Assembly (NCBI RefSeq): GCF_001598915.1
Contig: NZ_BDAP01000001.1
Coordinates: forward strand, 620,001-684,000
Length of the DNA stretch: 64,000 bases
From: Williamsia muralis NBRC 105860
Lineage (GTDB): Bacteria > Actinomycetota > Actinomycetes > Mycobacteriales > Mycobacteriaceae
Direction of reading: 5' to 3'
The notes below the pieces were generated by a model. It was not told where the DNA came from. It saw only the letters and a program-made list of their open reading frames with translations, and ran no database searches. The translations under genes and the position numbers were made by a program. Below are positions 38,568 to 46,894 of this stretch, one piece after another. Position 1 is the stretch's first letter; every line of letters starts with the position of its first letter.

Positions 38568-38716
38568 GAAATCTCCTCACATCGAAGAGCACGTCGTGTC
38601 GCCAACGGGAGGGCTGGTCCCGGAGGGGCTGTGCAACACACGCGTCCGGAATCAATTTATCTCGGTACGATGCTGTTTTGGTGACAACGACCGGACCTCG
38701 GCGGCAGGATGGATCA

Positions 38717-39334
38717 ATGACCCAGCACTCTCGAATCCTGGCCTCGGACTTCTCGCTGCCGAGTGACGAGGGAATCGTTGATGTTCTGTCTGCGAACAAC
38801 GACTCGCTCGCGAAGCTGGGTGCCCACCACATGGTGGTCTACAGCGGGCTGCATGACCCGCGGCGCGTATTCGCCACGCTCGGGTTGCACGACCGCGGAT
38901 CCATCGACAAGCTGCTCCGCAATCCTGCGGTCATGGATTGGTTCGACGCGGCCGGCGTGGAGGAGATCCCTCCTCTGTTCGCGGGCGAGGTTGTGGAGAA
39001 GATCGATCTGGTGGACGAGCCGACTAACCACACGGGCATCATCGTCGCTGCAATCGCTCCGATCGACAACGTGGATGTTCTGCTCGCGAAGGTTCGGGGC
39101 AGCCTGCGGAGGTTCATCGCTGCAGGAGTCCGGCGTGTCTGGATCTACCGGGCGTTCGATGACCGGAACGAGGTCATGATCTTGCAGGAACTCGACACCG
39201 AAGAGCACGCGATCGCCTGGGTGGAGCAGCCTGACGCCGCTGCCGAATGGATGTCCGGTGCGGGAGTCGGGGTGTATCCGCCGCTGTTCGTGGGCAAGTT
39301 GCAGCGGATACTGGAACTGCAGTTGCAAGCCTAG
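38717..39334 (+). CDS. Hypothetical protein with internal duplication, between bfr and bfd
   Basis: A 205-residue cytosolic protein of unknown function. It seems to have two similar halves: both contain a stretch ending in a PPLF-x-G pattern, namely IPPLFAGEVVEKIDL (about residues 84-98) and YPPLFVGKLQRILEL (about 189-203). Each half has the beta-alpha-beta look of a ferredoxin-like (dimeric alpha/beta barrel, ABM-like) domain. The ATG at 38717 has AGGA upstream. It ends 15 bases before bfd on the same strand, so it is probably co-transcribed. Its place in the bfr-bfd unit suggests a role in iron or haem, but this is inference. Confidence 0.7.
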   Translation: MTQHSRILASDFSLPSDEGIVDVLSANNDSLAKLGAHHMVVYSGLHDPRRVFATLGLHDRGSIDKLLRNPAVMDWFDAAGVEEIPPLFAGEVVEKIDLVDEPTNHTGIIVAAIAPIDNVDVLLAKVRGSLRRFIAAGVRRVWIYRAFDDRNEVMILQELDTEEHAIAWVEQPDAAAEWMSGAGVGVYPPLFVGKLQRILELQLQA

Positions 39335-39349
39335 GTATCGGACTTCGTC

Positions 39350-39541
39350 ATGTATGTGTGTCTGTGCCAAGGAGTTACGAGTCACGTCGTCGAGCAGGCC
39401 GTGGCCGACGGAGCGCGTACCTCCAAAGAGGTTGCCAACGCCTGCGGTGCCGGTCGTGACTGCGGCCGATGTCGACGCACCGTGCGTGCGATCATCGAGG
39501 CCCACTTTGCGGACGTGCCCACGGCCGGCGTCCAGCCGTAG
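39350..39541 (+). CDS. bfd: Bacterioferritin-associated ferredoxin
   Basis: A 63-residue [2Fe-2S] protein of the Bfd family. Cys4, Cys6, Cys38 and Cys41 occupy the same positions as in E. coli Bfd (CxC near the N-terminus and CxxC later). It gives electrons to bacterioferritin to release stored iron. It starts 15 bases after the unknown gene and is divergent from bfr. Confidence 0.93.
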   Translation: MYVCLCQGVTSHVVEQAVADGARTSKEVANACGAGRDCGRCRRTVRAIIEAHFADVPTAGVQP

Positions 39542-39558
39542 GCGACGTCCGCCGAGCC

Positions 39559-40683
39559 TCAGGTCAGTGCGTTGAGTTGGTCCAGAGTTGTTGTGGCGTC
39601 GAGGTATTCCTGAACCCACCGTTCGATGACCGCAGCGGACTTCTCCACTTTGGTGAACTGCCCGACCACCTGACCGACGGGATTGAAAGCGACGTCCACG
39701 GTCTGGTCGGGGTAGCGGTGTGTTGCGGCGACCGCCATCCCGGACACCATGTACTGCAACGGCATTCCCAGCGGTTCGGGGTTCTCCGGCTTTTCCCAGG
39801 CCTCGGTCCAGTCGTTGCGCAACATCCGGCACGGCTTACCGGTGAAGGACCGGCTGCGAACGGTGTCACGGCTGCTGGCCGACACGTAGGCGGCCTGCTG
39901 CACGGCGGTGTTCTCCGACTCCTCGACCATCAGCCACTGCGAACCCGTCCAGGCTCCCTGGGTGCCGAGAGCGAGAGCGGCCGCGATCTGCTGTCCGCTG
40001 CCGATGCCACCGGCGGCCAGAACCGGGATCGGCGCAACCTCTTTGACCACCTGCGGCCACAAGACGATGGATCCGACCTCGCCGCAATGGCCGCCACCCT
40101 CGCCGCCTTGGGCGATGATGATGTCCACACCGGCGTCGGCATGTTTGCGTGCCTGCTTGGGTGACCCGCACAGCGCGGCCACCTTGCGGCCGGCCTCGTG
40201 GATGTGGGTGATCATCTCCGCAGGCGGCGTGCCGAGGGCATTTGCGATGAGGCTGACCTTGGGATGCTGGAGCGCGATCTCGACCTGGGGGGTCGCGGTG
40301 GCCTCGGTCCACCCCAGGAGCTGAAGCGAGTTCTCTTCGTCCTCGGGTAGCGGAACACCGTGGTCGAGAAGGATTTTGCGGCCGAAGTCGAGGGTTTCGG
40401 CCGGGACCATCGACTGCAACATCGACGTGAGTTCCTCGGCGGACAGGTTGGAGTCCATGCCCTCGTACTTGTTGGGGATCACGATGTCGACGCCATAGGG
40501 ATGGTCACCGATGTGCTCATCGATCCAGTTGAGTTCGATCTCCAACTGTTCCGGGGTGAATCCGACCGCACCCAGCACCCCGAATCCGCCGGCTTTGCTC
40601 ACAGCGACCACGACGTCGCGGCAGTGGGTGAACGCGAAGATGGGGAACTCGATGCCGAGATCGTCACAGATTGGGGTGTGCAT
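39559..40683 (-). CDS. Nitronate monooxygenase-family flavoprotein
   Basis: A 374-residue TIM-barrel FMN enzyme of the nitronate monooxygenase (2-nitropropane dioxygenase) family. ICDDLGIEFPIFAF is at the N-terminus, then AVSKAGGFGVLGAVG (about residues 27-41), the FMN-binding VIIAQGGEGGGHCGEVG (about 188-204) and PVLAAGGIGSGQQIAAAL (about 224-241). It is related in size and form to steroid-catabolic members in mycobacteria. The promoter has a KstR-type operator with 17 bases identical to the site before the thioesterase gene at 29704. A steroid-catabolic function is therefore likely but inferred. Confidence 0.83.
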   Translation of the reverse strand: MHTPICDDLGIEFPIFAFTHCRDVVVAVSKAGGFGVLGAVGFTPEQLEIELNWIDEHIGDHPYGVDIVIPNKYEGMDSNLSAEELTSMLQSMVPAETLDFGRKILLDHGVPLPEDEENSLQLLGWTEATATPQVEIALQHPKVSLIANALGTPPAEMITHIHEAGRKVAALCGSPKQARKHADAGVDIIIAQGGEGGGHCGEVGSIVLWPQVVKEVAPIPVLAAGGIGSGQQIAAALALGTQGAWTGSQWLMVEESENTAVQQAAYVSASSRDTVRSRSFTGKPCRMLRNDWTEAWEKPENPEPLGMPLQYMVSGMAVAATHRYPDQTVDVAFNPVGQVVGQFTKVEKSAAVIERWVQEYLDATTTLDQLNALT

Positions 40684-40729
40684 GGTGTGCCTCGCAATGC
40701 CGGGTATTCAACATGAACATGCTCCGAAA

Positions 40730-40746
40730 TAGAACGTGTTCTAGTT
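40730..40746 (-). promoter_or_regulatory. KstR-type operator before the nitronate monooxygenase gene
   Basis: The core TAGAACGTGTTCTA (40730-40743) fits the KstR consensus TnnAACnnGTTnnA exactly. On the minus strand, 40746 to 40730 read AACTAGAACACGTTCTA, identical over 17 bases to 29631-29647 and in the same orientation relative to the gene. It lies 47 bases before the start codon at 40683. Confidence 0.72.
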
Positions 40747-40789
40747 GTGTACCCCGTCGCGCGACGGTTTACAACCCCGGGTACCCGCG

Positions 40790-43171
40790 TCAGCTCAGAT
40801 GCTCGGGCTGCGGTTGGGTCTTGTGACTCCAGTCCGATCCGGTCGAGTCCTGATCGGCGGCGTTCTCGGTGGCTCTGCCCTGGCCGGCCGGAACCAGTGA
40901 GACGATGATCGACTTCGATGTGGGGCAATTGCTCTGCAGTGCGGTCGAGTCCAGTGGGACAAGGGGATTGGTCTCGGGATAGTAGGCAGCAGCCGAACCC
41001 CGTGGTGTCGCGTACTCCACGATCCGGAACGAGGGCGCGCACCGCACGTTGTCGTCGTCATCCCATTTGGTGACGATGTCGACGATGTCGCCGTCCCGGA
41101 ACCCCAGCGCGGAGATGTCTTCGCGGTGCACGAACACAACACGGCGACCACCCTCGATACCGCGGTACCGGTCGCTGAAGCCGTAGATGGTGGTGTTGAA
41201 CTGGTCGTGGCTTCGAAGTGTCTGCAGAATCAGGTGATTCGGCGGGACCTGGAGAACATCGATGGGGGAGACGGCGAACTCGCCGAGACCCGACTCGGTG
41301 TCGAAGGTCCGGGAGTCCCGAGGTGGGTGGGGCAGGATGAACCCGCCGGGCCTGCGGACATTCACCTCGTAGCCTTCGCATCCGGGCACCACCTGCGCGA
41401 TGTGCGCTCGGATGTTGCGGTAGTCGTCGCGCATGGCTTCCCAATTGATGCCATGCCGGTCGCCGATGGTGGCTTCGGCGATCGAGGTGATGATCGCGAC
41501 CTCGGACTTGAGGTGCGGGCTCGCCGGAGCGAGCGGTCCACGCGAGGCGTGCACCGAGCAGGTCGAGTCCTCTACCGAGATGTACTGCAGCCCACTGGCT
41601 TGCACGTCCTTCTCCGTGCGGCCGAGGGTCGGCAGGATCAATGCGGTCTCGCCGCACACCAGGTGACCGCGGTTGATCTTCGTGGAGATCTGCACGGTCA
41701 TCCGAACCTTGCGCAGAGCGTCGAACGTGACGTCGCTGTCCGGGGTTGCCTGGGCGAAGTTGCCGCCCAGACCCAGGAAGAAGTGCGCCTTGCCGTCACG
41801 CATCGCCCGGATGGAGTCGACGGTGTCGAGCCCGTGCTCGCGCGGGGGATCGAACCCGAACTCCTTCTGGATGGCGTCGAGGAAGTGCTGCGGGGGCCGT
41901 TCCCAGATGCCCATCGTGCGGTCGCCCTGCACGTTCGAATGCCCCCGCACGGGGAACAATCCCGCGCCCGGCTTGCCGATGTTGCCCTGTGCGAAAGCGA
42001 GGTTGGTGACCTCTTTGATGGTGGCGACCGCATTTCGATGCTGCGTCAGTCCCATCGCCCAGCAGAACACCGTGGCCTTCGAATCCCGCAGGAGTTCGGC
42101 AGCTTCGGTGATCTGTGCGCGGGAGAGTCCGGTGGTGGAGGTGACGACGTCCCAGTCGACGGCACCGACATGCTCGCGCCACGCCTCGAAACCGGTGGTG
42201 TGCGCGTCGATGAACTCGTGGTCCAGCGCGTCCCACTCCACGAGTAGGGATCCGAACGCCTGGAAGAGCGCGAGGTCGCCGTTCAAGGCGATCGGCAAGA
42301 ACATGTCGGTCAGGTCGGTGCCCGGCCCGACCATGCCGCGGGGCGTCTGCGGATTCTTGAAGTTGACGAGTCCGGCTTCACGCAGCGGATTGATCGACAG
42401 GATCTTCGCGCCGTTCTGTTTCGCCTTCTCGAGGGCGGAGAGCATCCGCGGGTGGTTGGTGCCCGGATTCTGGCCGGCGATGATGATCAGCTCGGCGTTG
42501 TAGACGTCGTCCAGGGTGACGCTTGCCTTGCCGATCCCGATCGATTCCTGCAATGCGATGGACGTGGACTCGTGGCACATGTTCGAGCAATCGGGCATGT
42601 TGTTGGTGCCGAAAGCGCGAGCGAACAGCTGGTAGACGAAGGCCGACTCGTTCGAGGCCCGGCCCGATGTGTAGAAGACGGCTTCGTCGGGTGAGGCGAG
42701 ACCGTTGAGTTCGTTGCCGATGAGCGCGAAGGCGTCGTTCCAGTCGATGGGTTCGTAGTGTGTTCCGCCGGGACGCTTGATCATCGGATGAGTGATGCGC
42801 CCCTGCTGCCCCAGCCAGTGCTCGGTGCGCCCGGACAGATCCTCGATGCTGTGTGCGGCGAAGAACTCCGGAGTTGCCCGGTTCGTGGTGCCCTCCTCGG
42901 CCACCGCCTTGGCGCCGTTCTCGCAGAACTCGGCGGCGTGGCGATGGCCCGGGTCGGGGTCCGGCCACGCGCAGCTCATGCAATCGAAGCCCTCGGCCTG
43001 GTTCAATTTGAGCAGCGTCTTGGCGGTCCGGACCGCCCCCATGTGGCCGAGAGCGCGTTTCATCGAGACGGCGACGGCAGTGGCGCCCGCCGCATGGGAC
43101 TTCGGCTTCTCGATGTCGAGCTGTGCGAGATCCAGCTCGTTCTGTTGTTCGTCCGCGTCCGGGTCCGGCAT
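40790..43171 (-). CDS. FdhF/YdeP-family molybdopterin oxidoreductase
   Basis: A 793-residue member of the formate dehydrogenase alpha/YdeP group. FDCMSCAWPDPDPGH and FCENGAKAV (about residues 63-90) contain the Cys residues expected for one iron-sulfur cluster. The molybdopterin region has NMPDCSNMCHESTSIAL (about 190-206), where a Cys and not selenocysteine is near the metal. The C-terminal part (RSHDQFNTTIYGFSDRYRG) is the pterin-binding domain. It has no nearby partner subunit, fdhD or cofactor genes. The actual substrate in this subgroup is unclear; formate is not certain. Confidence 0.85.
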   Translation of the reverse strand: MPDPDADEQQNELDLAQLDIEKPKSHAAGATAVAVSMKRALGHMGAVRTAKTLLKLNQAEGFDCMSCAWPDPDPGHRHAAEFCENGAKAVAEEGTTNRATPEFFAAHSIEDLSGRTEHWLGQQGRITHPMIKRPGGTHYEPIDWNDAFALIGNELNGLASPDEAVFYTSGRASNESAFVYQLFARAFGTNNMPDCSNMCHESTSIALQESIGIGKASVTLDDVYNAELIIIAGQNPGTNHPRMLSALEKAKQNGAKILSINPLREAGLVNFKNPQTPRGMVGPGTDLTDMFLPIALNGDLALFQAFGSLLVEWDALDHEFIDAHTTGFEAWREHVGAVDWDVVTSTTGLSRAQITEAAELLRDSKATVFCWAMGLTQHRNAVATIKEVTNLAFAQGNIGKPGAGLFPVRGHSNVQGDRTMGIWERPPQHFLDAIQKEFGFDPPREHGLDTVDSIRAMRDGKAHFFLGLGGNFAQATPDSDVTFDALRKVRMTVQISTKINRGHLVCGETALILPTLGRTEKDVQASGLQYISVEDSTCSVHASRGPLAPASPHLKSEVAIITSIAEATIGDRHGINWEAMRDDYRNIRAHIAQVVPGCEGYEVNVRRPGGFILPHPPRDSRTFDTESGLGEFAVSPIDVLQVPPNHLILQTLRSHDQFNTTIYGFSDRYRGIEGGRRVVFVHREDISALGFRDGDIVDIVTKWDDDDNVRCAPSFRIVEYATPRGSAAAYYPETNPLVPLDSTALQSNCPTSKSIIVSLVPAGQGRATENAADQDSTGSDWSHKTQPQPEHLS

Positions 43172-43343
43172 GTCGGCCTCCTACAACTCCGAGTCCACCG
43201 AGGAGTCCGGAATTGGCCACCCCGATGCAGCCTGCGCGAAGCCTGTGGGTTCAGGCACACACAAGAACGATGACTTTCACGGTAGGGCGTCTCGCGTCAT
43301 TTGACGAATGGAAAGCCCTCGAACAATGCCTCGGCTGATCGCC

Positions 43344-44009
43344 TCATGCCGCTGCCAGTATTTTGCGCAATCGGTTGGCCTCGACATCCAAACCCTCGAG
43401 TTGTGCATCGGCCGCTGCCATGCCCCGGATCAATGTGTGGCAGTACTCGTCTGACAGTTCCTGAACTGACCACAGCTGATTCGCCGTGCTCGCCCACCGA
43501 TAGGTGTGGTTGTGCAGGTTCAGGAACTGGAGAGTGGCGAGCCGCGGATTGATGTCGCGGAGGAAGCCATTGTCGATGGCCTCGGCGATCGCATCTTCGA
43601 TCAACCGCTCGAACTCGTCACGCTGTGCGAGCATTCGTTCGAGGTTCTCGCCGGTCAGGTGACGGTAGTCGTGTTCGTACACCCAGATGTGGTCGACCCT
43701 GGACATGATCGAGTTCAAGAGCACTTCGGAGAGCAGCCGTATCTTCACCACCGGGTGGGTGTCGAACCGGACGATCTCCTTGGCTTGCGCCATCAACGGC
43801 TCGAGCACCCGATCCTGGATGGCAACGAGCAGGCTCTCCTTCGACCCGATGTAGTGGTAGAGCGCGCCCTTGCCCAGCCCGGTCGCCTTGCAGATCTCCG
43901 ATACCCCGGTGGCCGCGTAGCCGTTCTCGGCGAACAGGACCGCAGCCCGATCGATTATTTCCTGTCGGCGTGGCTCGAAGTGCTCGCTGCGTCCCGATGG
44001 CGTGGCCAT
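43344..44009 (-). CDS. TetR-family regulator following the MFS gene
   Basis: A 221-residue TetR protein with the helix-turn-helix at about residues 15-60 (IIDRAAVLFAENGYAATGVSEICKATGLGKGALYHYIGSKESLL). The C-terminal half is helical. The ATG at 44009 has GGAGGGG upstream. It lies 62 bases after the MFS gene on the same strand, so they are probably one operon and the regulator would act on the operators at 45567-45597 in the shared promoter. Confidence 0.87.
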   Translation of the reverse strand: MATPSGRSEHFEPRRQEIIDRAAVLFAENGYAATGVSEICKATGLGKGALYHYIGSKESLLVAIQDRVLEPLMAQAKEIVRFDTHPVVKIRLLSEVLLNSIMSRVDHIWVYEHDYRHLTGENLERMLAQRDEFERLIEDAIAEAIDNGFLRDINPRLATLQFLNLHNHTYRWASTANQLWSVQELSDEYCHTLIRGMAAADAQLEGLDVEANRLRKILAAA

Positions 44010-44071
44010 ATCCCCTCCATGTCAGCCCGAGTGCACGTCACAGGGCGGCGGGGCCCGATCCGGCAGGCCGG

Positions 44072-45541
44072 CTAGCGAGCCCCAGCGCTCACGGGAGTTC
44101 GGTCCACCGTAGCCGCGTCGTCGGCGCCCGGTGCACGAAACCGCGGCAGGAAGGCCGCCAGTACGAGCGCGGCGAGTGCGGATCCTGCAGCCAGTGCCAT
44201 GATGACCCGAAAGGCGCTCTCCGACGGTACGGAAGCGGCCCCTACAGACATGGTCATCTGAGCAAGGATCACGCCTGCGATCGCGCTGGCGAATGACGTT
44301 CCCAGCGAACGCATCAGGGTGTTGAAACTGTTGGCGGCGCCGGTTTCCGTGGGTGGCACCGCTGCCATGATGAGTGCCGGCATGGCGCCGTATGCCATTC
44401 CTGTTCCGGCGCCGATGATGATGGCGATCATGATGAGCTGCCAGATCGAGTGCAGCGAGAAGATTCCGATGCCGTAACCGAGCGCGACCACCACGGCGCC
44501 GATCATCAGCGTGATCTTGGGCCCGTGAACGTTGGTGATCCGCGATGACACGGGTGAGATCAGCATCATGACCACGCCGAATGGAGCCATCACCAAGCCG
44601 GACAGGAGCATCGATCCGCCCAGCCCGAAACCGGTCGCCTCGGGAAGTTGGACCACTTGCGGAAACACCATGGTGGCAGCGAACATCGCGAACCCGAAGA
44701 CGATGGATGCGAGGTTGGTGAACAGGACCTGCCTGCGGATCGAGACACGCAGATCAACCAGCGGCCGGCTGCTCCGTAGTTCCCACCAGATCCACGCAGC
44801 GAATGCGGCAGATGAAACAACGAGCAGGACAAGAGTTTTCGACCCGGTCCAGCCCCAGTCCGAACCTTTGGAGACGGCCAGCAGTAGCGCGATCAACGCC
44901 ACGGACAGGGTGATGGCGCCCATGAAGTCGAATGCGCCGCCGGTGCGAACCGGTGATTCGGGCACCAGCATGACGATCAGCGCGCCGGCGAGGACTCCCA
45001 GTGCGGCGGAGGTCCAGAACAAGACGTGCCAGTCGGCGTACTCGGCGATCAGAGCTGCGATCGGAAGCCCCAGGGCGCCACCGACTCCCAGTGATGCGCT
45101 CATCATCGCCACGGCGCCTGCCAGCTTCTTCGGGGGAAGCACGTCACGCATGATGCTGATACCCAGTGGGATCGTGCCGGCAGCCAGACCCTGTAGGACG
45201 CGCCCGACGATGAGGGGCACGAGGCTCGAACTCAGCGCTGCGACAACAGAACCGGCGACCAGCAAGACCACGCTGATCAGGAGCAGTCGGCGTTTGCCGA
45301 ACATGTCGCCAAGCCTTCCCATCGTCGGCACCGCTACGGCGGCGGCCAGCAGAGTCGCGGTCACCGCCCACGCTGTGTCGGACGCGGGAGCGTCGAGGTA
45401 GTCGGGCAGGTGGGGGATGATCGGGATGACCAGGGTCTGCATGAGCGAGACCACAATCCCTGAGAAGGCGAGTACGGCGACGACCGCCGCGGTCTTGGGG
45501 GCCGTGGTTGTGGCGCCGGGGTCGGCAACAGTCGGTGACAT
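44072..45541 (-). CDS. MFS exporter, 14-helix DHA2 type
   Basis: A 489-residue MFS transporter with about 14 hydrophobic segments. GRLGDMFGKRRLL (about residues 75-87) is motif A and RVLQGLAAGTIPLGISIMRD (about 112-131) holds motif C-like Gly/Pro residues. It should be a drug/proton antiporter. The ATG at 45541 has GGAGATC upstream. Its promoter region carries repeated TTAAGTCA half-sites, and its likely repressor is the next gene in the operon. Confidence 0.88.
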   Translation of the reverse strand: MSPTVADPGATTTAPKTAAVVAVLAFSGIVVSLMQTLVIPIIPHLPDYLDAPASDTAWAVTATLLAAAVAVPTMGRLGDMFGKRRLLLISVVLLVAGSVVAALSSSLVPLIVGRVLQGLAAGTIPLGISIMRDVLPPKKLAGAVAMMSASLGVGGALGLPIAALIAEYADWHVLFWTSAALGVLAGALIVMLVPESPVRTGGAFDFMGAITLSVALIALLLAVSKGSDWGWTGSKTLVLLVVSSAAFAAWIWWELRSSRPLVDLRVSIRRQVLFTNLASIVFGFAMFAATMVFPQVVQLPEATGFGLGGSMLLSGLVMAPFGVVMMLISPVSSRITNVHGPKITLMIGAVVVALGYGIGIFSLHSIWQLIMIAIIIGAGTGMAYGAMPALIMAAVPPTETGAANSFNTLMRSLGTSFASAIAGVILAQMTMSVGAASVPSESAFRVIMALAAGSALAALVLAAFLPRFRAPGADDAATVDRTPVSAGAR

Positions 45542-45566
45542 CAGATCTCCGGAATCAGAATAATGA

Positions 45567-45597
45567 TTAAGTCAGGTGACTGACTTAATTTAAGTCA
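45567..45597. promoter_or_regulatory. Three TTAAGTCA half-sites, overlapping operators
   Basis: TTAAGTCA (45567-45574) and TGACTTAA (45581-45588) form a dyad with a six-base spacer. TGACTTAA (45581-45588) then pairs with TTAAGTCA (45590-45597) around one base. The region lies 26-56 bases before the MFS start, in the promoter area, and is probably the operator of the TetR protein encoded at 43344-44009. Confidence 0.62.
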
Positions 45598-45723
45598 ACT
45601 GATTGACATCGTCAAGTCGGACAGCGGCAAGGCTCTTCGCCACACCGAGTAGACGAGCTGTGGAGCCCGTATTTTGTAGTCATGTCTTCGGAACGTCCGG
45701 ATCGATCAACGCGGGGAGTCTCC

Positions 45724-46092
45724 ATGTCCGACGAAGTGACCGCACTGATGGAAGCGAATCTGCTGGCGGTGTTCGGTGAACCCGACCCCGAGCGACGAGC
45801 CAAGGCCATCGCAGAGACCTACACCGAGGACGTCGTGTGGACGGACGAAGAGGGTGTCGCGGTGGGTCGAGAAGCTCTGGCGGCCAAGGCCCAGAAGCTG
45901 CTCGACGGCATGCAGGGTCTGGTGTTCAGCAAGGTCGGCCGGGTGCAGAAAGCACAGAACTTCGGCCATCTCGCGTGGGAGCTGGGCCCGCCCGGACAGG
46001 ACCCGGTGGCGACCGGCTTCGACGCCGCACTGGTGACCGACGGGCGGATCTCGTCGCTCTACACGGTGATCACCGGACCGGAGAAGGCCTGA
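45724..46092 (+). CDS. NTF2/SnoaL-like protein
   Basis: A 122-residue cytosolic protein of the nuclear-transport-factor-2 fold. RRAKAIAETYTEDVVWTDEEGVAVGREAL (about residues 24-52) and LVTDGRISSLYTVITG (about 102-117) are the family's start and end patterns. Family members are small enzymes or binding proteins; the substrate is unknown. The ATG at 45724 has GGGGAG five bases upstream; an in-frame ATG at 45682 is less likely. Confidence 0.8.
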   Translation: MSDEVTALMEANLLAVFGEPDPERRAKAIAETYTEDVVWTDEEGVAVGREALAAKAQKLLDGMQGLVFSKVGRVQKAQNFGHLAWELGPPGQDPVATGFDAALVTDGRISSLYTVITGPEKA

Positions 46093-46170
46093 GGTGGCCC
46101 GCCGATAGTTTCTGCCGAGAGTCGGCCGGGCAGGCACACTGGAGTCCTCACCGCACAACAGGAGTGATCA

Positions 46171-46572
46171 ATGAGTACCAACGGACCGTTCGGCTTCGAG
46201 CCCGAGGATTTCGACCGCTTTGCCAGAGAGGCCGGCGAGGGATTCCGCGACATGCTGGGCCAGGTTGCCAAGGGGATGTCTCAATCCGGAGGCGAGAACC
46301 CCCTGGCGTCGCTACTTCGCGATTCGATGTTCAGCTCGGCGTCGCAGCGCACCAAGCCCGCGCCGCCGTCGCGTGAGACCACGGGCGACACCGGTGACGG
46401 TGTCTGGGCCATCTACACCGTCGCCGAAGACGGTTCGGCTCGCATCGACCAGGTGTACGCCTCGGAACTCGATGCTCTGCGCGCGCACAAGGACAATGTG
46501 GATCCGCAACGGCGTGTCCGGTTCCTGCCCTACGGCGTCTCGGTCGGAGTTCTGGACGACAGCGGCTCATAG
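46171..46572 (+). CDS. Hypothetical protein, 133 aa
   Basis: A small acidic soluble protein. The N-terminal half contains amphipathic stretches (EDFDRFAREAGEGFRDMLGQVAKGM) with Gly and Met. A Pro/Ser linker follows, then a compact C-terminal part WAIYTVAEDGSARIDQVYASELDALRAHKDNVDPQRRVRFLPYGVSVG. This last piece looks like a small domain also seen alone in other actinobacterial proteins. The ATG at 46171 has GGAGTG upstream. I do not recognise the function. Confidence 0.65.
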   Translation: MSTNGPFGFEPEDFDRFAREAGEGFRDMLGQVAKGMSQSGGENPLASLLRDSMFSSASQRTKPAPPSRETTGDTGDGVWAIYTVAEDGSARIDQVYASELDALRAHKDNVDPQRRVRFLPYGVSVGVLDDSGS

Positions 46573-46573
46573 C

Positions 46574-46615
46574 CCGAAAGTGTGTTGTTGTGGCGGCGCC
46601 GACCTGGGCTTTCGG
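46574..46615 (+). other. Weak hairpin after the 133-residue gene
   Basis: CCGAAAG (46574-46580) and CTTTCGG (46609-46615) are seven-base arms with a long loop. It directly follows the stop codon. A further near-complementary pair, GTGTGTTGTTG and CAACAACCACAC, crosses it. It may be a weak terminator. Confidence 0.3.
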
Positions 46616-46658
46616 TCGCAACAACCACACATCATCGGGGAGAGCGGCTGAAAACGAG

Positions 46659-46694
46659 GAGACCCTGATCAAGGTTTCCCCTGATCAGGGTCTC
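46659..46694 (-). terminator. Terminator of tRNA-Pro
   Basis: Thirteen-base perfect arms GAGACCCTGATCA (46659-46671) and TGATCAGGGTCTC (46682-46694) are followed on the minus strand by CTCGTTTT. It lies 61 bases after the 3' end of the tRNA and is the likely end of its transcript. Confidence 0.85.
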
Positions 46695-46754
46695 TCATGT
46701 GTCTCAACCAACACATCTACCGGTCGGATCCGGGCTTCGCCCTTCTCCTCCATG

Positions 46755-46828
46755 TCGGGGTGGCGGGATTCGAACCCACGACCTCTTCGTCCCGAACGAA
46801 GCACGCTACCAAGCTGCGCCACACCCCG
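46755..46828 (-). tRNA. tRNA-Pro (CGG anticodon)
   Basis: The 74-base minus-strand RNA folds into a standard cloverleaf. The acceptor arms are CGGGGTG and CACCCCG with discriminator A. The D-arm has GCGCAGCTTGGTAGCGTGC. The anticodon stem is CTTCG/CGAAG around the loop TTCGGGA, so the anticodon is CGG and the tRNA reads CCG proline codons. The T-arm is GTGGGTTCGAATCCCGC. No CCA is encoded, as is common in actinobacteria. Confidence 0.97.
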
Positions 46829-46894
46829 TGATCAATCAGCCTGCGATAGCTTACCTCAGCCGCGGTAGCGGATTAAATCGCCTGGTCACGACGG

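Noticed and set aside
40790-43171. Selenocysteine in the FdhF-like enzyme
   Set aside because: The residue at the metal position appears as Cys in NMPDCSNMCHE and there is no in-frame TGA. No SECIS-type hairpin was seen.
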